A stretch of 64,000 nucleotides of DNA from an uncultured Stenotrophomonas sp. (GTDB taxonomy: Bacteria; Pseudomonadota; Gammaproteobacteria; Xanthomonadales; Xanthomonadaceae), in assembly GCF_913778665.1 (NCBI RefSeq), contig NZ_CAJYVQ010000006.1, forward strand, positions 1 through 64,000. The letters are read 5' to 3'. The first letter of the stretch is position 1, and each line of letters starts with the position of its first letter. Below, one piece after another: positions 16,364-25,810 of the stretch. The notes beneath the pieces are model-generated. The model ran no database searches, was not told where the DNA came from, and saw nothing but the letters and a program-made list of their open reading frames with translations. A program made the translations under genes and the position numbers.

Positions 16364-17839
16364 TTGAACTCGCACGCTCAGTTTCAGCAGCAGGCCGCTG
16401 AAGGCCACACCCACATTCCCGTTGTCCGCGAAGTGCTGTCCGACCTGGACACCCCGCTTTCGGTCTACCTGAAGCTCGCCGACGGCCCCAATACCTACCT
16501 GTTCGAATCCGTCGAAGGCGGCGAGCGCTTTGGTCGTTACTCGATCATCGGGCTGCCGGCGCGCCGCGTGTATGCCTTCCACGGCCACACGCTGACGGTG
16601 CGCGAGGATGGCCAGGTGGTGGACACCCGCGAGGTGGCCGATCCGTTCGCCGAGGTCGAGGCGCTGCGCAGCGCCCACTCGGTGCCGAAGCTGGACGGCT
16701 TGCCGGGCTTCACCGGTGGCCTGGTTGGCTGGTTCGGTTTCGAGTGCATCGGCTACATAGAGCCGCGCCTGGCGCCGCCGGCCGGCCGCGATGAGCTGGG
16801 CACCCCGGACATCCTGCTGCTGGATTCCAACGAGCTGGCGGTGTTCGACAATCTCAAGGGCCGGCTGTACCTGATCGTGCATGCCGACCCGCGTGTCGAC
16901 GGTGCCTTCGAACAGGCGCAGGCGCGCCTGGACGCACTGACTGCGAAGCTGCGTGCACCGGGGGCCGGTTATCCGGCACCGCTCAACAGCGACGTGCTGG
17001 ACGAGTCCGATTTCGTCTCCGGTTTCACCCGCGAAGGCTTCGTCGATGCGGTCCAGCGCAGCAAGGAATACATCCGCGCCGGCGACATCTTCCAGGTGGT
17101 GCTGAGCCAGCGCCTGAGCGTGCCGTTCAAGGCGCGCCCGGTGGATGTGTACCGCGCGCTGCGTGCGCTGAACCCGTCGCCGTACATGTATTTCCTCGAT
17201 GTCGGCGACCTGCAGGTGGTCGGCTCCTCGCCGGAAATCCTGGTGCGCCTGCAGGATGGCGAAGTGACCGTGCGCCCGATCGCCGGTACCCGCCCGCGCG
17301 GTGCCACCGTCGAACAGGACCTGGCGCTGGAAGCCGAACTGCTGGCCGATCCGAAGGAACGCGCCGAGCACCTGATGCTGATCGACCTCGGCCGCAACGA
17401 TGCCGGTCGCGTGTCCAAGGCCGGCACCGTGGAAGTGGGCGAGCAGTTCGTGATCGAGCGCTACAGCCACGTCATGCACATCGTCAGCGAAGTGACCGGG
17501 CAGCTGCAGCCGGGCCTGAGCTACGCCGACGTGCTGCGCGCCACGTTCCCGGCCGGTACGGTCAGCGGTGCGCCGAAGATCCGCGCGCTGGAAGTGATCC
17601 GCGAGCTGGAACCGATCAAGCGCAATGTGTATGCCGGCAGCATTGGCTACATCGGCTGGCACGGCGATGCCGATACCGCGATCGCGATCCGCACTGCGGT
17701 GATCAAGGATGGCCGCCTGTACGTGCAGGCCGGCGCCGGCATCGTCTACGACTCGGACCCGGGCAAGGAATGGGACGAGACGATGAACAAGGGCCGCGCG
17801 CTGTTCCGCGCCGTCGCCCAGGCCGCCAAGGGCCTGTAA
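16364..17839 (+). CDS. trpE: anthranilate synthase component I
   Basis: With TrpG it makes anthranilate from chorismate, the first step of tryptophan synthesis. The 491-aa reading from TTG 16364 starts LNSHAQFQQQAAEGHTHIPV and is preceded by GGAAGGAAA; an alternative TTG at 16316 has no such site. Motifs: NTYLFESVEGGERFGRYS (equivalent of the LLES feedback-binding site), GDIFQVVLSQR, GSSPEILVRL, RPIAGTRPRGAT, MLIDLGRNDAGRV and FPAGTVSGAPKIRA. No leader peptide with tandem Trp codons is evident in the 207-bp upstream gap. Confidence 0.96.
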   Translation: MNSHAQFQQQAAEGHTHIPVVREVLSDLDTPLSVYLKLADGPNTYLFESVEGGERFGRYSIIGLPARRVYAFHGHTLTVREDGQVVDTREVADPFAEVEALRSAHSVPKLDGLPGFTGGLVGWFGFECIGYIEPRLAPPAGRDELGTPDILLLDSNELAVFDNLKGRLYLIVHADPRVDGAFEQAQARLDALTAKLRAPGAGYPAPLNSDVLDESDFVSGFTREGFVDAVQRSKEYIRAGDIFQVVLSQRLSVPFKARPVDVYRALRALNPSPYMYFLDVGDLQVVGSSPEILVRLQDGEVTVRPIAGTRPRGATVEQDLALEAELLADPKERAEHLMLIDLGRNDAGRVSKAGTVEVGEQFVIERYSHVMHIVSEVTGQLQPGLSYADVLRATFPAGTVSGAPKIRALEVIRELEPIKRNVYAGSIGYIGWHGDADTAIAIRTAVIKDGRLYVQAGAGIVYDSDPGKEWDETMNKGRALFRAVAQAAKGL

Positions 17840-17906
17840 GCCTCCCCGTGCCGTGGCCCGCTCCGCGGCATCTTCCGCTGTTCCCGTTCAAGACAAGGAG
17901 TACCGC

Positions 17907-18677
17907 ATGAAGCTGCTGAGCGCATTGCTGTGGTCGTCGCTGCTGGCCACGATGGCCCAGTCTGCATGGGCGCAGGCCAACACCATTCCCTCACAGCCGC
18001 ATCTGCTGGTGAAAGGGCAGGGTACCCGCACGGTGATGCCCGACCGGTTCGGCCTGCAGTTGAACCTGGAAGAGACCGACATGGACGCCGATGCGGCGCG
18101 CCGACGCGTGCAGGACAACGTGGCGCGCGCGCTGGCGCTGTTCAAGCAGCACAAGGCAGTGGAGGACAGCGTGCGCGCGGACAACCTGCGTATCGGCCCT
18201 GCAACGCGCTACGAGCAGAACCGGCAGGTCTTCATCGGTACCCGCGTGTCGCGCCAGTTGCGTGCCAGCTTCGCCAGCGTGAAGGCGATGCAGGACGTGC
18301 TGGGCGCGTTGAAGGCCAATGAGAACGTGCAGGTCAGCAACGTCGCCCCGACGTACTCGGGCGAAGTGGCGCTGCGCCGGGAGCTCAAGGGCGAAGCCGT
18401 GGCCCAGACGCGCGACGCTGCGCAGGGCCTGGCCAAGGCTTACGGCACCCAGCTGCGCGGGCTGTACAGCATTTCCGACGTGGCGCCGAACTTTGCCTAC
18501 GGCGTGCAGGCCGGCACCTGGCCCAGCAGTGGGGATCTAGTGACGCCGCCTTCGCCGCCCGCGCCGATGAACAGCATCGAGGCCACAGGCTCCCGCCTGG
18601 GCGAGTCGGTACAAGCCGGCCCCATCACCTATACCGAAAACGTATACGCCATTTTCCTGATAAGCGACGGAACCTGA
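17907..18677 (+). CDS. SIMPL-domain (DUF541) exported protein
   Basis: The 256-aa product has a signal peptide ([20 protein letters not shown], likely cleaved after AWA) and a SIMPL/DUF541 domain: [20 protein letters not shown], an [14 protein letters not shown] helix, [17 protein letters not shown] and [24 protein letters not shown] proteins are periplasmic; E. coli YggE affects oxidative stress, but no biochemical activity is firmly known. AAGGAG precedes ATG 17907. It lies between trpE and trpG and ends only 2 bp before the trpG start, so it is part of the tryptophan transcript, which is unusual. Confidence 0.88.
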   Translation: MKLLSALLWSSLLATMAQSAWAQANTIPSQPHLLVKGQGTRTVMPDRFGLQLNLEETDMDADAARRRVQDNVARALALFKQHKAVEDSVRADNLRIGPATRYEQNRQVFIGTRVSRQLRASFASVKAMQDVLGALKANENVQVSNVAPTYSGEVALRRELKGEAVAQTRDAAQGLAKAYGTQLRGLYSISDVAPNFAYGVQAGTWPSSGDLVTPPSPPAPMNSIEATGSRLGESVQAGPITYTENVYAIFLISDGT

Positions 18678-18679
18678 CC

Positions 18680-19267
18680 ATGTTGTGGATGATCGACAAC
18701 TACGACAGCTTCACCTACAACCTCGTGCAGTACCTGCAGACGCTGGGCGCCGAGGTGAAGGTGGTGCGCAACGATGCGATGAGCGTGGACGAGATCGCCG
18801 CGCAGAAGCCCGAGCGCATCGTCATCTCGCCCGGCCCGTGCACGCCCAACGAAGCGGGCGTGTCGCTGGAACTGATCCAGCGGCTGGGCCCGACCACGCC
18901 GATTCTCGGCGTCTGTCTGGGCCACCAGGGCATCGGCCAGGTCTACGGCGGCACGGTGATCCGTGCCGGCAACATCATGCACGGCAAGACCTCGCCGATC
19001 CGCCATGAAGGCAAGGGCGTGTTCGCCGGTCTGCCGGACCGCTATCAGGCCACCCGCTACCACTCGCTGGTGGTGGACAAGAACAGCCTGCCGGACGTGC
19101 TGGAAGTGACCGCCTGGACCGAGAACGACGACGGTTCGATCGAAGAGATCATGGGCCTGCGCCACCGCCAGTTCCCGGTGGAAGGCGTGCAGTTCCACCC
19201 CGAATCCATCCTCACCGAACACGGCCACGCCCTGCTGCGCAATTTCCTGCAGCGCCCGGCGGCCTGA
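18680..19267 (+). CDS. trpG: anthranilate synthase component II (glutamine amidotransferase)
   Basis: A 195-aa class I glutamine amidotransferase that supplies ammonia to TrpE. It has the nucleophile motif [15 protein letters not shown] (Cys79 region), the His/Glu of the triad in [13 protein letters not shown], and [14 protein letters not shown] at the N-terminus. The [15 protein letters not shown] segment is typical of TrpG/PabA. It starts 2 bp after the SIMPL gene and is followed by trpD after 16 bp. Confidence 0.96.
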   Translation: MLWMIDNYDSFTYNLVQYLQTLGAEVKVVRNDAMSVDEIAAQKPERIVISPGPCTPNEAGVSLELIQRLGPTTPILGVCLGHQGIGQVYGGTVIRAGNIMHGKTSPIRHEGKGVFAGLPDRYQATRYHSLVVDKNSLPDVLEVTAWTENDDGSIEEIMGLRHRQFPVEGVQFHPESILTEHGHALLRNFLQRPAA

Positions 19268-19283
19268 TCCAAGGAGCATTCCC

Positions 19284-20315
19284 ATGAGCTTCTCCCCCCA
19301 GGAAGCCCTGCACCGCACCATCGAGCACCGCGAAATCTTCTTCGACGAAATGGTCGACCTGATGCGGCAGATCATGCGCGGCGATGTCTCGCCGATGATG
19401 ACCGCGGCGATCCTCACCGGCCTGCGCGTGAAGAAGGAGACCGTGGACGAAATCGCCGCGGCGGCCACCGTGATGCGTGAATTCGCCCGGCCAGTGCCGG
19501 TGGCCGATACCTCCAACCTGGTCGATATCGTCGGCACCGGTGGCGACGGCTCGCACACCTTCAACATCTCCACCTGTTCGATGTTCGTCGCCGCCGCCGC
19601 CGGTGCGCGCGTGGCCAAGCACGGCAACCGTAGCGTGTCGTCCAAGTCCGGAAGCGCCGATGCACTGGAAGCGCTGGGCGCGGTGATCGAGCTGCAGCCG
19701 GAGCAGGTGGCCGCAGCCATCGAGCGGACCGGCATCGGCTTCATGTTCGCGCCGATCCACCATCCGTCGATGAAGGTGGTGGCACCGGTTCGCCGAGAAA
19801 TGGGCGTGCGCACCATCTTCAACATCCTCGGCCCGTTGACCAACCCGGCCAGTGCGCCGGCGGTGCTGATGGGCGTGTTCCATCCCGATCTGGTCGGCAT
19901 CCAGGCGCGCGTGCTGCGCGAACTGGGCACCGAGCGCGCGATGGTGGTCTGGGGCCGCGACAACATGGACGAGATCTCGCTGGGCGCCGGCACCCTGGTC
20001 GGCGAACTGCGCGACGGCAAGGTGCGCGAGTACGAGATCCACCCCGAAGATTTCGGCATCGCCATGTCGGCCAGCCGCAACCTGCGGGTGGACAGCCCGG
20101 AGCAGTCCATCCAGATGCTGCGCGCGGTGCTGGACAACACGCCGGGCCCGGCGCTGGACATCGTCGCGCTCAACGCCGGCGCCGCGCTGTACGTGGCCGG
20201 CGTGGCCCACGACATCGGTGACGGCCTGGCCCGAGCCCGTGCCGCCATCGCCAACGGCAGCGCCCGCCAGCGCCTGCAGCAGTATGTCGAGACCACCCGC
20301 GCGCTGGCTGCCTGA
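19284..20315 (+). CDS. trpD: anthranilate phosphoribosyltransferase
   Basis: The 343-aa enzyme transfers phosphoribose from PRPP to anthranilate. The signature [18 protein letters not shown] (PRPP-binding), [30 protein letters not shown] and [18 protein letters not shown] are all present. A strong AAGGAG precedes ATG 19284. It is a single-function TrpD, not fused to TrpG. Confidence 0.96.
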   Translation: MSFSPQEALHRTIEHREIFFDEMVDLMRQIMRGDVSPMMTAAILTGLRVKKETVDEIAAAATVMREFARPVPVADTSNLVDIVGTGGDGSHTFNISTCSMFVAAAAGARVAKHGNRSVSSKSGSADALEALGAVIELQPEQVAAAIERTGIGFMFAPIHHPSMKVVAPVRREMGVRTIFNILGPLTNPASAPAVLMGVFHPDLVGIQARVLRELGTERAMVVWGRDNMDEISLGAGTLVGELRDGKVREYEIHPEDFGIAMSASRNLRVDSPEQSIQMLRAVLDNTPGPALDIVALNAGAALYVAGVAHDIGDGLARARAAIANGSARQRLQQYVETTRALAA

Positions 20316-20389
20316 GCGCGCGGTTCAGCCTGACCTCCTTGATGGCCGATAATGGCCGTCCTCACCGCCCCCGCACCGAACCGAAGACG

Positions 20390-21184
20390 ATGAGCGACAT
20401 CCTGCAGACGATCCTGGCCCGCAAGGCCGAAGAAGTGGCCCAGCGCCGCGCCCAGCGCCCGCTCGAGGCGCTGCAGGCCGCCTTGGCCAGCGCCCCACCG
20501 GTACGTGGCTTCGTGCGCGCGCTGCAGGCGGCGGTGGCCAACGGCGACCCGGCGGTGATTGCCGAAGTGAAGAAGGCCAGCCCCTCCAAGGGCGTGATCC
20601 GCCCGGACTTCCGCCCGGCCGACATCGCCGTCAGCTACGAATTCGGCGGCGCCAGCTGCCTGTCGGTGCTGACCGACGTCGATTTCTTCCAGGGCGCCGA
20701 CGCCTACCTGCAGCAGGCCCGCGAAGCCTGCACGCTGCCGGTGCTGCGCAAGGACTTCGTGATCGATGCCTACCAGGTATACGAAGCGCGCGTGCTGGGT
20801 GCCGACTGCATCCTGCTGATTGTCGCTGCACTGGACGACACCCAGCTGGCCACCCTGTCCGAACTGGCCCTGTCGCTGGGCATGGACGTGCTGGTGGAAG
20901 TGCATGACATCGACGAACTGGAGCGCGCACTGCAGGTGCCGGCGCCGATGATCGGCATCAACAACCGCAACCTGCGCACTTTCGAGGTCTCGCTGCAGAC
21001 CACCCTGGGCATGCAGAACGCCGTACCGCGCGACCGCCTGCTGGTCACCGAAAGCGGCATCCTCGGCCCGCAGGACGTGGCCCTGATGCGCGACGCCGGC
21101 ATCCACGCGTTCCTGGTCGGCGAAGCCTTCATGCGCGTGGAAGAGCCGGGCGAGGGCCTGCGTCAGCTATTCTTCGCAGCATGA
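20390..21184 (+). CDS. trpC: indole-3-glycerol-phosphate synthase
   Basis: A 264-aa TIM-barrel enzyme closing the indole ring. Motifs: [75 protein letters not shown] and [14 protein letters not shown] 20390 begins [16 protein letters not shown], the common N-terminus; upstream in-frame ATG 20339 adds unconserved residues. Not fused to TrpF, as in most bacteria outside the enterics. trpF, trpB and trpA are not in the window. Confidence 0.96.
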   Translation: MSDILQTILARKAEEVAQRRAQRPLEALQAALASAPPVRGFVRALQAAVANGDPAVIAEVKKASPSKGVIRPDFRPADIAVSYEFGGASCLSVLTDVDFFQGADAYLQQAREACTLPVLRKDFVIDAYQVYEARVLGADCILLIVAALDDTQLATLSELALSLGMDVLVEVHDIDELERALQVPAPMIGINNRNLRTFEVSLQTTLGMQNAVPRDRLLVTESGILGPQDVALMRDAGIHAFLVGEAFMRVEEPGEGLRQLFFAA

Positions 21185-21897
21185 CAACGCACTATCCAAC
21201 GCCGCGCGGGGACGCGCCGCTGGTGGTCTTCGACTTTGACCACACCCTCTACGACGGTGATTCGGGCACCCACCTGTTCGCCTCGCTGATCAAGCGCAAT
21301 CCGCTGCGCATGCTGGCCGCGCTGCTGGTTACGCCGATCGCCGGGCCGCTGGTGGCGATGCTGCCGACCCGGCGAACCGGTATCTCGGTCTACGTGTGGA
21401 TCGGCAGTTTCGGCCTGCACCGCGCGCGTGATTTCAACAAGGTCATCGACGCCTACGTGCTGCGCAACGAGGCGCAGATGCGCGCCAAGCTGCTGCCGCA
21501 GGCGCTTGAGGTGTTCGCCGCGCACCGTGCCAAGGGCGACCGCGTGGTGGTGGCCACCGGCGCGCCGCCGGAGCTGGCCCGCGCCATCCTGGCCTTCGTG
21601 GCGCACCAGGATGTGCCGGTGATCGGCACCGAGGTCGGCCCGCGCCTGGGTGGCGTCGGCCCGACCCGGCACTGCCACAACGAAGAGAAGATGCGCATGC
21701 TGCGCGAGCGCGGTTATGGCGATATCGACATCGCCTATTCGGACAGCACCGCCGACCTGCCGCTGCTGCTGGCGGCCAAGGCCCCGGTGGTGGTGAACCC
21801 GAAGCGCTCAAAGGTGGACTTCTTCCGCCGCGTGTTGCCGGCCGGCACCCGCATCCTCAACTGGGGCTGCGTCGAGCGCGGCGGCGACAAGACCTGA
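21181..21897 (+). CDS. HAD-IB family hydrolase (phosphoserine-phosphatase-like)
   Basis: The 238-aa protein has the HAD motifs: I in [15 protein letters not shown] (two catalytic Asp), II in [18 protein letters not shown] around the Lys in HNEEKMRML and IV in [19 protein letters not shown]. An all-helical cap follows motif I. This resembles the SerB-like/HAD-IB group; some family members act on lysophosphatidic acid or phosphoserine, and the substrate here is not readable. It overlaps trpC by four bases (ATGA), so it is cotranslated with the tryptophan genes. Confidence 0.88.
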   Translation: MTTHYPTPRGDAPLVVFDFDHTLYDGDSGTHLFASLIKRNPLRMLAALLVTPIAGPLVAMLPTRRTGISVYVWIGSFGLHRARDFNKVIDAYVLRNEAQMRAKLLPQALEVFAAHRAKGDRVVVATGAPPELARAILAFVAHQDVPVIGTEVGPRLGGVGPTRHCHNEEKMRMLRERGYGDIDIAYSDSTADLPLLLAAKAPVVVNPKRSKVDFFRRVLPAGTRILNWGCVERGGDKT

Positions 21898-21900
21898 GCC

Positions 21901-21930
21901 GGGGTTGGATCCCCAAAGGGGCTCTGACCC
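21901..21930. repeat. GGGGT(C/T)-type palindrome, copy 1
   Basis: GGGGTTGGATCCCC-AAA-GGGGCTCTGACCC forms a hairpin just after the HAD gene. It shares its outer bases with three other palindromes in the window (near 24920, 26788 and 58810), whose inner stems differ. Confidence 0.7.
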
Positions 21931-21974
21931 GCACGGCACGATCACCGATCCGCCGGGCCATGCCCGGCGAGCGA

Positions 21975-22736
21975 TCAGCGGTACAGGTGCCCGTACACCG
22001 CATGGCCGATCTGGAACAGGCTGATGCCCAGCACCAGGACGCCCACGGCCACCAGCACCCAGCGCTCCTTCACCCGCTTGACCAGGATCGCCGCCACCGG
22101 CGCGGCCATCATGCCGCCGATCAGCAGCCCGGCGACGATCTGCAGGTGCTGTACGCCCATCGACAGCAGGAAGGTGGCCGAGATGGTCAGGGTGACGATG
22201 AACTCGGCGGCGTTGACCGTACCGATGGTGGTGCGCGCCTGGCCGCCGCGGGCGAGCAGGGTGGAGGTCGCCACCGGCCCCCAGCCGCCGCCGCCGCTGG
22301 CGTCGAGCAGGCCGGCGAAGAAGCCCAGCACCGGTACCCGGCGGATCTCGCCCTTGGGCATCCAGCGCCCGGCGGCACGGGCCAGGATGATGATCGCCAG
22401 CACCAGCAGGTACAGGTAGATCAGCGGCCGGATGATGTCGCCGGGGATCTGGGTGAGCACATAGGCACCGACGGCGCCGCCCACCGCGCCAGGCAGGGCC
22501 AGGCGCAGGAACAGGCGTTTATCGACATTCCCGGCGGCGAGGTGCGACACACCCGAGGCGCCGGTGGTGAACACTTCCGCGGTGTGGATGCTGGCGCTGA
22601 CCTGCGCCGGCGGCAGGCCCATGCTCAGCATCACCGACGATGAGACCAAGCCGAAGGCCATGCCCAGCGCGCCGTCGACCAGCTGCGCGCCGAGGCCGAT
22701 GAGGATGAACCACCAGAATTCGCTGCTCAGTTCCAT
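21975..22736 (-). CDS. TauE/SafE-family (DUF81) membrane permease
   Basis: The 253-aa protein has about eight hydrophobic helices in two repeats and the family feature GALGMAFGLVSSSVMLSMGL near the N-terminus, then SHLAAGNVDKRLFLRL and a Gly-rich DASGGGGWGPVATSTLLARG in the middle. Members export sulfite, sulfoacetate or related organosulfur anions; the substrate here cannot be read. It is a single gene, convergent with the HAD gene. Confidence 0.85.
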   Translation of the reverse strand: MELSSEFWWFILIGLGAQLVDGALGMAFGLVSSSVMLSMGLPPAQVSASIHTAEVFTTGASGVSHLAAGNVDKRLFLRLALPGAVGGAVGAYVLTQIPGDIIRPLIYLYLLVLAIIILARAAGRWMPKGEIRRVPVLGFFAGLLDASGGGGWGPVATSTLLARGGQARTTIGTVNAAEFIVTLTISATFLLSMGVQHLQIVAGLLIGGMMAAPVAAILVKRVKERWVLVAVGVLVLGISLFQIGHAVYGHLYR

Positions 22737-22760
22737 GCACCGAGCCTAGCGCGCGAAGGA

Positions 22761-22784
22761 GTGCGGACCAAGGTCCGCACCCAC
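22761..22784. repeat. REP-like palindrome
   Basis: GTGCGGACC-AA-GGTCCGCAC, a 9-bp perfect stem, lies between the TauE/SafE gene and clp. A near-identical stem with a different loop occurs at 41243-41268. Confidence 0.7.
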
Positions 22785-22790
22785 CGGGGA

Positions 22791-23480
22791 TCAACGGGTA
22801 CCGTACAGCACCACGGTCTTGCCGCGCGCGTGAAGCAGGCCGTCGGTCTGCAGCTTCTTCAGCACGCGGCCGGCCATTTCACGCGAGCAACCGACCAGGC
22901 GCGCCAGTTCCTGGCGCGAGACGCGCAGCTGGCTGCCTTGCGGATGGCTCATCGACTCCGGCTCCTGCGCCAGGTCGTGCAGGGTGCGCACGATGCGATC
23001 GGTAACGTCCAGGAATGCCAGGCGGCTGGCTTTGCGGCTGGTGTCTAGCAGGCGCTTGGAGATCTGCTGGCCCAGCGCGTACAGCAGGCGCGGGGCGTCG
23101 GCCGACAGCGGGCCGAGGAACAGCTGATGCAGGCGCTCGTAGCTGATTTCAGCCAGTTCGCAGGCGGTACGGGTCCGCAGGATGACCTCGCGGCGGTCCG
23201 ATTCGACGAACAGGCCCATCTCGCCGACGAACTCGCCGGCACCGAAGTAGCCCAGGACCAGCTCGCGATCGTCATCTTCCTCGGCCATGATCGAAACCGA
23301 GCCGCTGACGACGTAATACAGGGTTCCGGCCGGGTCTCCGGGGCGGAAGACATCGGTACGGGTGGGATATCGCCGCCTGTGGCTGTGGGCCAGGAAGCGA
23401 TCGATTGTGGCGATATCCAAGGCCAGTGGACTGCTAGCTAGGCGCACGGTTGACACGATAGGGGCGCTCCCTCTGCGCAT
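22791..23480 (-). CDS. clp: CRP-like global regulator Clp
   Basis: A 229-aa CRP/FNR-family transcription factor. The N-terminal cyclic-nucleotide-binding fold includes FLAHSHRRRYPTRTDVFRPG and GYFGAGEFVGEMGLF; the C-terminal HTH is SRQELARLVGCSREMAGRVL. It is closely like Xanthomonas Clp, which binds c-di-GMP instead of cAMP and controls virulence, extracellular enzymes and biofilm genes in the DSF/Rpf network. I chose ATG 23480, giving the ~230-aa length of Clp; a longer TTG-initiated frame (23522) is open. It is divergent from speD with a 149-bp shared regulatory gap, the same arrangement as I recall for Xanthomonas. Confidence 0.93.
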   Translation of the reverse strand: MRRGSAPIVSTVRLASSPLALDIATIDRFLAHSHRRRYPTRTDVFRPGDPAGTLYYVVSGSVSIMAEEDDDRELVLGYFGAGEFVGEMGLFVESDRREVILRTRTACELAEISYERLHQLFLGPLSADAPRLLYALGQQISKRLLDTSRKASRLAFLDVTDRIVRTLHDLAQEPESMSHPQGSQLRVSRQELARLVGCSREMAGRVLKKLQTDGLLHARGKTVVLYGTR

Positions 23481-23629
23481 GAACGGATTCACGGGTTCGA
23501 TAGCGGAGCTTAACCAGCGCAATTGTTAAGGGCAAACAGTGTGCCAGAACTCTTGCGTCTTCACGTTCCCCCCGGGGGCAGTTTGCCCCATAATTCCCCC
23601 TTTCCCTTCTTACACAGGAATCGACCGCC

Positions 23630-24424
23630 GTGGTCAAGCCGTTGCCTCGCCTGAGGCTGCAGGGTTTCAACAACCTCACCAAGGCGCTGAGCTTCAACAT
23701 CTATGACGTGTGTTACGCGCGCACCGAAGAGGAGCGTCAGCGTTACATTGAATACATCGATGAAGAGTACAACGCCGACAGGCTGACTCAAATCTTGACC
23801 GATGTCGCCGAAATCATCGGTGCCAACATCCTGAACGTGGCGCGCCAGGACTACGACCCGCAGGGTGCCTCGGTGACCATCCTGATCTCCGAAGAACCGG
23901 TGATCGACAAGAAGCAGGCCGGCAAGGAGCTGATCTCCGACGCCGTGGTCGCGCACATGGACAAGTCGCACATCACCGTGCATACCTATCCGGAAACGCA
24001 CCCGCAGGAAGGCATCGCCACCTTCCGCGCCGACATCGACGTGGCTACCTGCGGCGTGATTTCGCCGTTGAAGGCGCTGAACTACCTGATCGAGAGTCTG
24101 GAATCGGACATCGTGATCATGGATTACCGCGTGCGTGGCTTCACCCGTGACGTGAAGGGCAAGAAGCACTACATCGATCACAAGATCAACTCGATCCAGA
24201 ACTTCCTGGCCAAGAACATCAAGTCGCGTTACGAGATGTTCGACGTCAACGTCTATCAGGAAAACATCTTCCACACGAAGATGCACCTGAAGGACTTCGA
24301 TCTGGACCAGTACCTGTTCGAGGAAAAGGCCAAGAACCTGTCGTTCAAGGAACGCATGAAGATCGAAGCGCTGCTCAAGCGCGAGATCGAAGAGCTGTTC
24401 CACGGCCGCAACCTGTCCGAGTAA
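23630..24424 (+). CDS. speD: S-adenosylmethionine decarboxylase proenzyme
   Basis: The 264-aa proenzyme self-cleaves to form a pyruvoyl cofactor and makes the aminopropyl donor for spermidine. The cleavage site is in [14 protein letters not shown] (Ser113 becomes the pyruvoyl group), and the N-terminal [19 protein letters not shown] and [20 protein letters not shown] are characteristic of the E. coli-type class. Length is exactly that of the family. It starts with GTG 23630 behind AGGA; CATAAT at 23589-23594 is a possible -10. Confidence 0.96.
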   Translation: MVKPLPRLRLQGFNNLTKALSFNIYDVCYARTEEERQRYIEYIDEEYNADRLTQILTDVAEIIGANILNVARQDYDPQGASVTILISEEPVIDKKQAGKELISDAVVAHMDKSHITVHTYPETHPQEGIATFRADIDVATCGVISPLKALNYLIESLESDIVIMDYRVRGFTRDVKGKKHYIDHKINSIQNFLAKNIKSRYEMFDVNVYQENIFHTKMHLKDFDLDQYLFEEKAKNLSFKERMKIEALLKREIEELFHGRNLSE

Positions 24425-24434
24425 TGCCCCATGC

Positions 24435-24473
24435 GCGATGCCCGCCGGCATCGCCACCAGGCGGGACGACCCG
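24435..24473 (+). promoter_or_regulatory. structured leader segment ahead of the sugE/gdx terminator; guanidine-II-like hairpin
   Basis: Between speD and sugE two hairpins precede a terminator. The first (24435-24454) is GCGATGCC-CGCC-GGCATCGC, an 8-bp perfect stem. The second (24462-24473) is CGGG-ACGA-CCCG, extendable by two G-U pairs. An ACGA tetraloop closed by a short GC stem is the building block of guanidine-II (mini-ykkC) riboswitches, which typically control sugE/gdx genes. The known class has two such ACGR hairpins; I could find only one clear copy, so the identification is tentative. Confidence 0.35.
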
Positions 24474-24528
24474 TTCCGTGGAACCCGTGCTTGGTGCGCG
24501 TTATGGTTTCACGGTGATGTACCGACCC

Positions 24529-24566
24529 ACGGCCCGGTGTGAAAACACCGGGCCGTTTCGTTTTTT
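24529..24566 (+). terminator. strong intrinsic terminator immediately upstream of sugE/gdx
   Basis: ACGGCCCGGTGT-GAAA-ACACCGGGCCGT is a 12-bp perfect stem with a GNRA-type loop, followed by TTCGTTTTTT. It ends 26 bp before the sugE ATG and starts 104 bp after speD. It may end speD transcription, or act as an attenuator for sugE. Confidence 0.88.
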
Positions 24567-24592
24567 CAAAAAAAGGTAAGGAGCCCCCACCC

Positions 24593-24913
24593 ATGCCCTG
24601 GATCTACCTGCTGCTGGCCGGCCTGTTCGAGATCGGTTTCGCCCTCGGGATGAAGTACTCTGAAGGCTTCAGCAGACCCCTGCCCACCGTCGCCACGGTG
24701 GTGTCCGCGCTGATCAGCCTGTACCTGATGAGCCAGGCGATGAAGAGCATTCCGGTCGGCACGGCCTATGCGATCTGGACCGGCATCGGCGCGCTGGGCG
24801 TGGCGGTGCTGGGCATCTTCCTGTTCAACGACAGTGCGTCGCCGGCCCGTCTGGCCTGCGTAGGCCTGATCGTGGCCGGTGTGATCGGCCTGAAGCTGGT
24901 GTCGCCCAACTGA
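24593..24913 (+). CDS. sugE: SMR-family guanidinium/quaternary ammonium exporter (Gdx/SugE type)
   Basis: A 106-aa four-helix small multidrug resistance protein. MPWIYLLLAGLFEIGFALGM carries the essential Glu14 in the first helix, and AMKSIPVGTAYAIWTGIGAL is the conserved third-helix region. The N-terminal sequence (W-x-Y-L-L-x-A-G-L-F-E) fits the SugE/Gdx branch, which exports guanidinium, more than the EmrE branch. TAAGGAG precedes ATG 24593. The gene follows a structured leader and terminator, so regulation by transcription attenuation is plausible. Confidence 0.9.
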   Translation: MPWIYLLLAGLFEIGFALGMKYSEGFSRPLPTVATVVSALISLYLMSQAMKSIPVGTAYAIWTGIGALGVAVLGIFLFNDSASPARLACVGLIVAGVIGLKLVSPN

Positions 24914-24919
24914 CATGAT

Positions 24920-24959
24920 GGGGTCGGAACCTTTTCCCGAGGAAAAGGGATCCGACCCC
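24920..24959. repeat. GGGGTC-type palindrome, copy 2 (between convergent genes)
   Basis: GGGGTCGGAACCTTTTCC and its partner GGAAAAGGGATCCGACCCC form a long imperfect hairpin in the 55-bp gap between sugE and coq7, which converge. It likely ends both transcripts. Related copies: 21901, 26788, 58810. Confidence 0.75.
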
Positions 24960-24968
24960 GTATCGCGA

Positions 24969-25613
24969 CTACAGCCGGTAGGCGATGGTCTTCATCACCT
25001 TGGAGGCCAGCGCCATCGCCCCCGGGATCGGGAACGGCAGGCGGCGTGCGCCGGCCTGCTCGGCGTGGTCCGCGTGGCGGGCCTCGTCTTCCTTCATCAC
25101 CGCGATGACCGCGCGGCTGCGCAGGTCGCCGGCCGGCAGGTCGACCAGGTGTTCGTCCAGATGGGCTTCCACCTGGCGCTCGGTCTCGACCACGAAGCCC
25201 AGGTTCCAGCCATCGCCACGCAGCCCGGCCAGGGTGCCGATGGTGTAGCTGCCGGCGTACCACAGCGGATTGAACAGGCTCGGGCGGCTGTCCAGTTCGC
25301 CCAGCCGGGTGGCGCACCAGGCCAGGTGGTCGGTTTCCTCCTGGGCGGCTTCCAGCAGGTGTTCACGCGTGGCCGGGTCACGGGCCACAGCGGCCTGGCC
25401 GAAGTACAGACCCTGCGCGCAGACTTCGCCGACGTGGTTGATCCGCATCAGGCCGGCCGCGTGCCGGCGCTCGGCGTTGTCCATGCCTGGCTCGGCGGTG
25501 TCCGCCGCCGGGTAGGGGCGGGCCGCCGGCGGGTTGCCGAACACCGTGTCCAGGGCGCGCTGCGCCTCGGTGAGCAGGTGGTCCAGCGGGGTGGTCTGGC
25601 GGAGCACGGTCAT
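24969..25613 (-). CDS. coq7: 2-polyprenyl-3-methyl-6-methoxy-1,4-benzoquinone monooxygenase (demethoxyubiquinone hydroxylase)
   Basis: A 214-aa di-iron enzyme (Coq7/UbiF-equivalent) in ubiquinone synthesis, membrane associated. The ferritin-like metal ligands are visible as [14 protein letters not shown] (Glu), EETDHLAWC (Glu, His), [15 protein letters not shown] (Glu) and [11 protein letters not shown] (Glu, His). ATG 25613 gives [14 protein letters not shown], a normal start; the frame continues upstream only as GC-rich open sequence. Confidence 0.94.
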   Translation of the reverse strand: MTVLRQTTPLDHLLTEAQRALDTVFGNPPAARPYPAADTAEPGMDNAERRHAAGLMRINHVGEVCAQGLYFGQAAVARDPATREHLLEAAQEETDHLAWCATRLGELDSRPSLFNPLWYAGSYTIGTLAGLRGDGWNLGFVVETERQVEAHLDEHLVDLPAGDLRSRAVIAVMKEDEARHADHAEQAGARRLPFPIPGAMALASKVMKTIAYRL

Positions 25614-25690
25614 GGCGGCACGCGATGGGGCGGAAGACTCCCGATTCTCGCCCGCGCCCGGGCCCCTGCCAACCCGGGACCCGGCGCGGC

Positions 25691-25719
25691 TTGCACCCGG
25701 CCGCCAGGGTGAGTACAAT
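25691..25719 (+). promoter_or_regulatory. sigma-70 promoter of rplM-rpsI
   Basis: TTGCAC (25691-25696) and TACAAT (25714-25719) are separated by exactly 17 bp, a near-consensus housekeeping promoter. It gives a leader of ~85 nt before rplM, which could hold an L13-type autoregulatory structure, though I did not identify one. Confidence 0.75.
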
Positions 25720-25810
25720 CCCGCCTCTTACGCTTCACCTTTTCACAACGCGTGGCAGAGTTCCGGTGAGCCTTTCGCCGCAATGAGCCCGACCTAACCT
25801 AGAGTTCTTC

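Noticed and set aside
15188-21106. Long minus-strand frames opposite yegS/trpE and trpG-trpD-trpC
   Set aside because: No motifs, and the opposite strand encodes unmistakable enzymes.
24474-24528. Second ACGR hairpin needed for a canonical guanidine-II riboswitch
   Set aside because: CACGG occurs near 24510, but its flanks do not pair around an ACGG tetraloop, so I did not count it.
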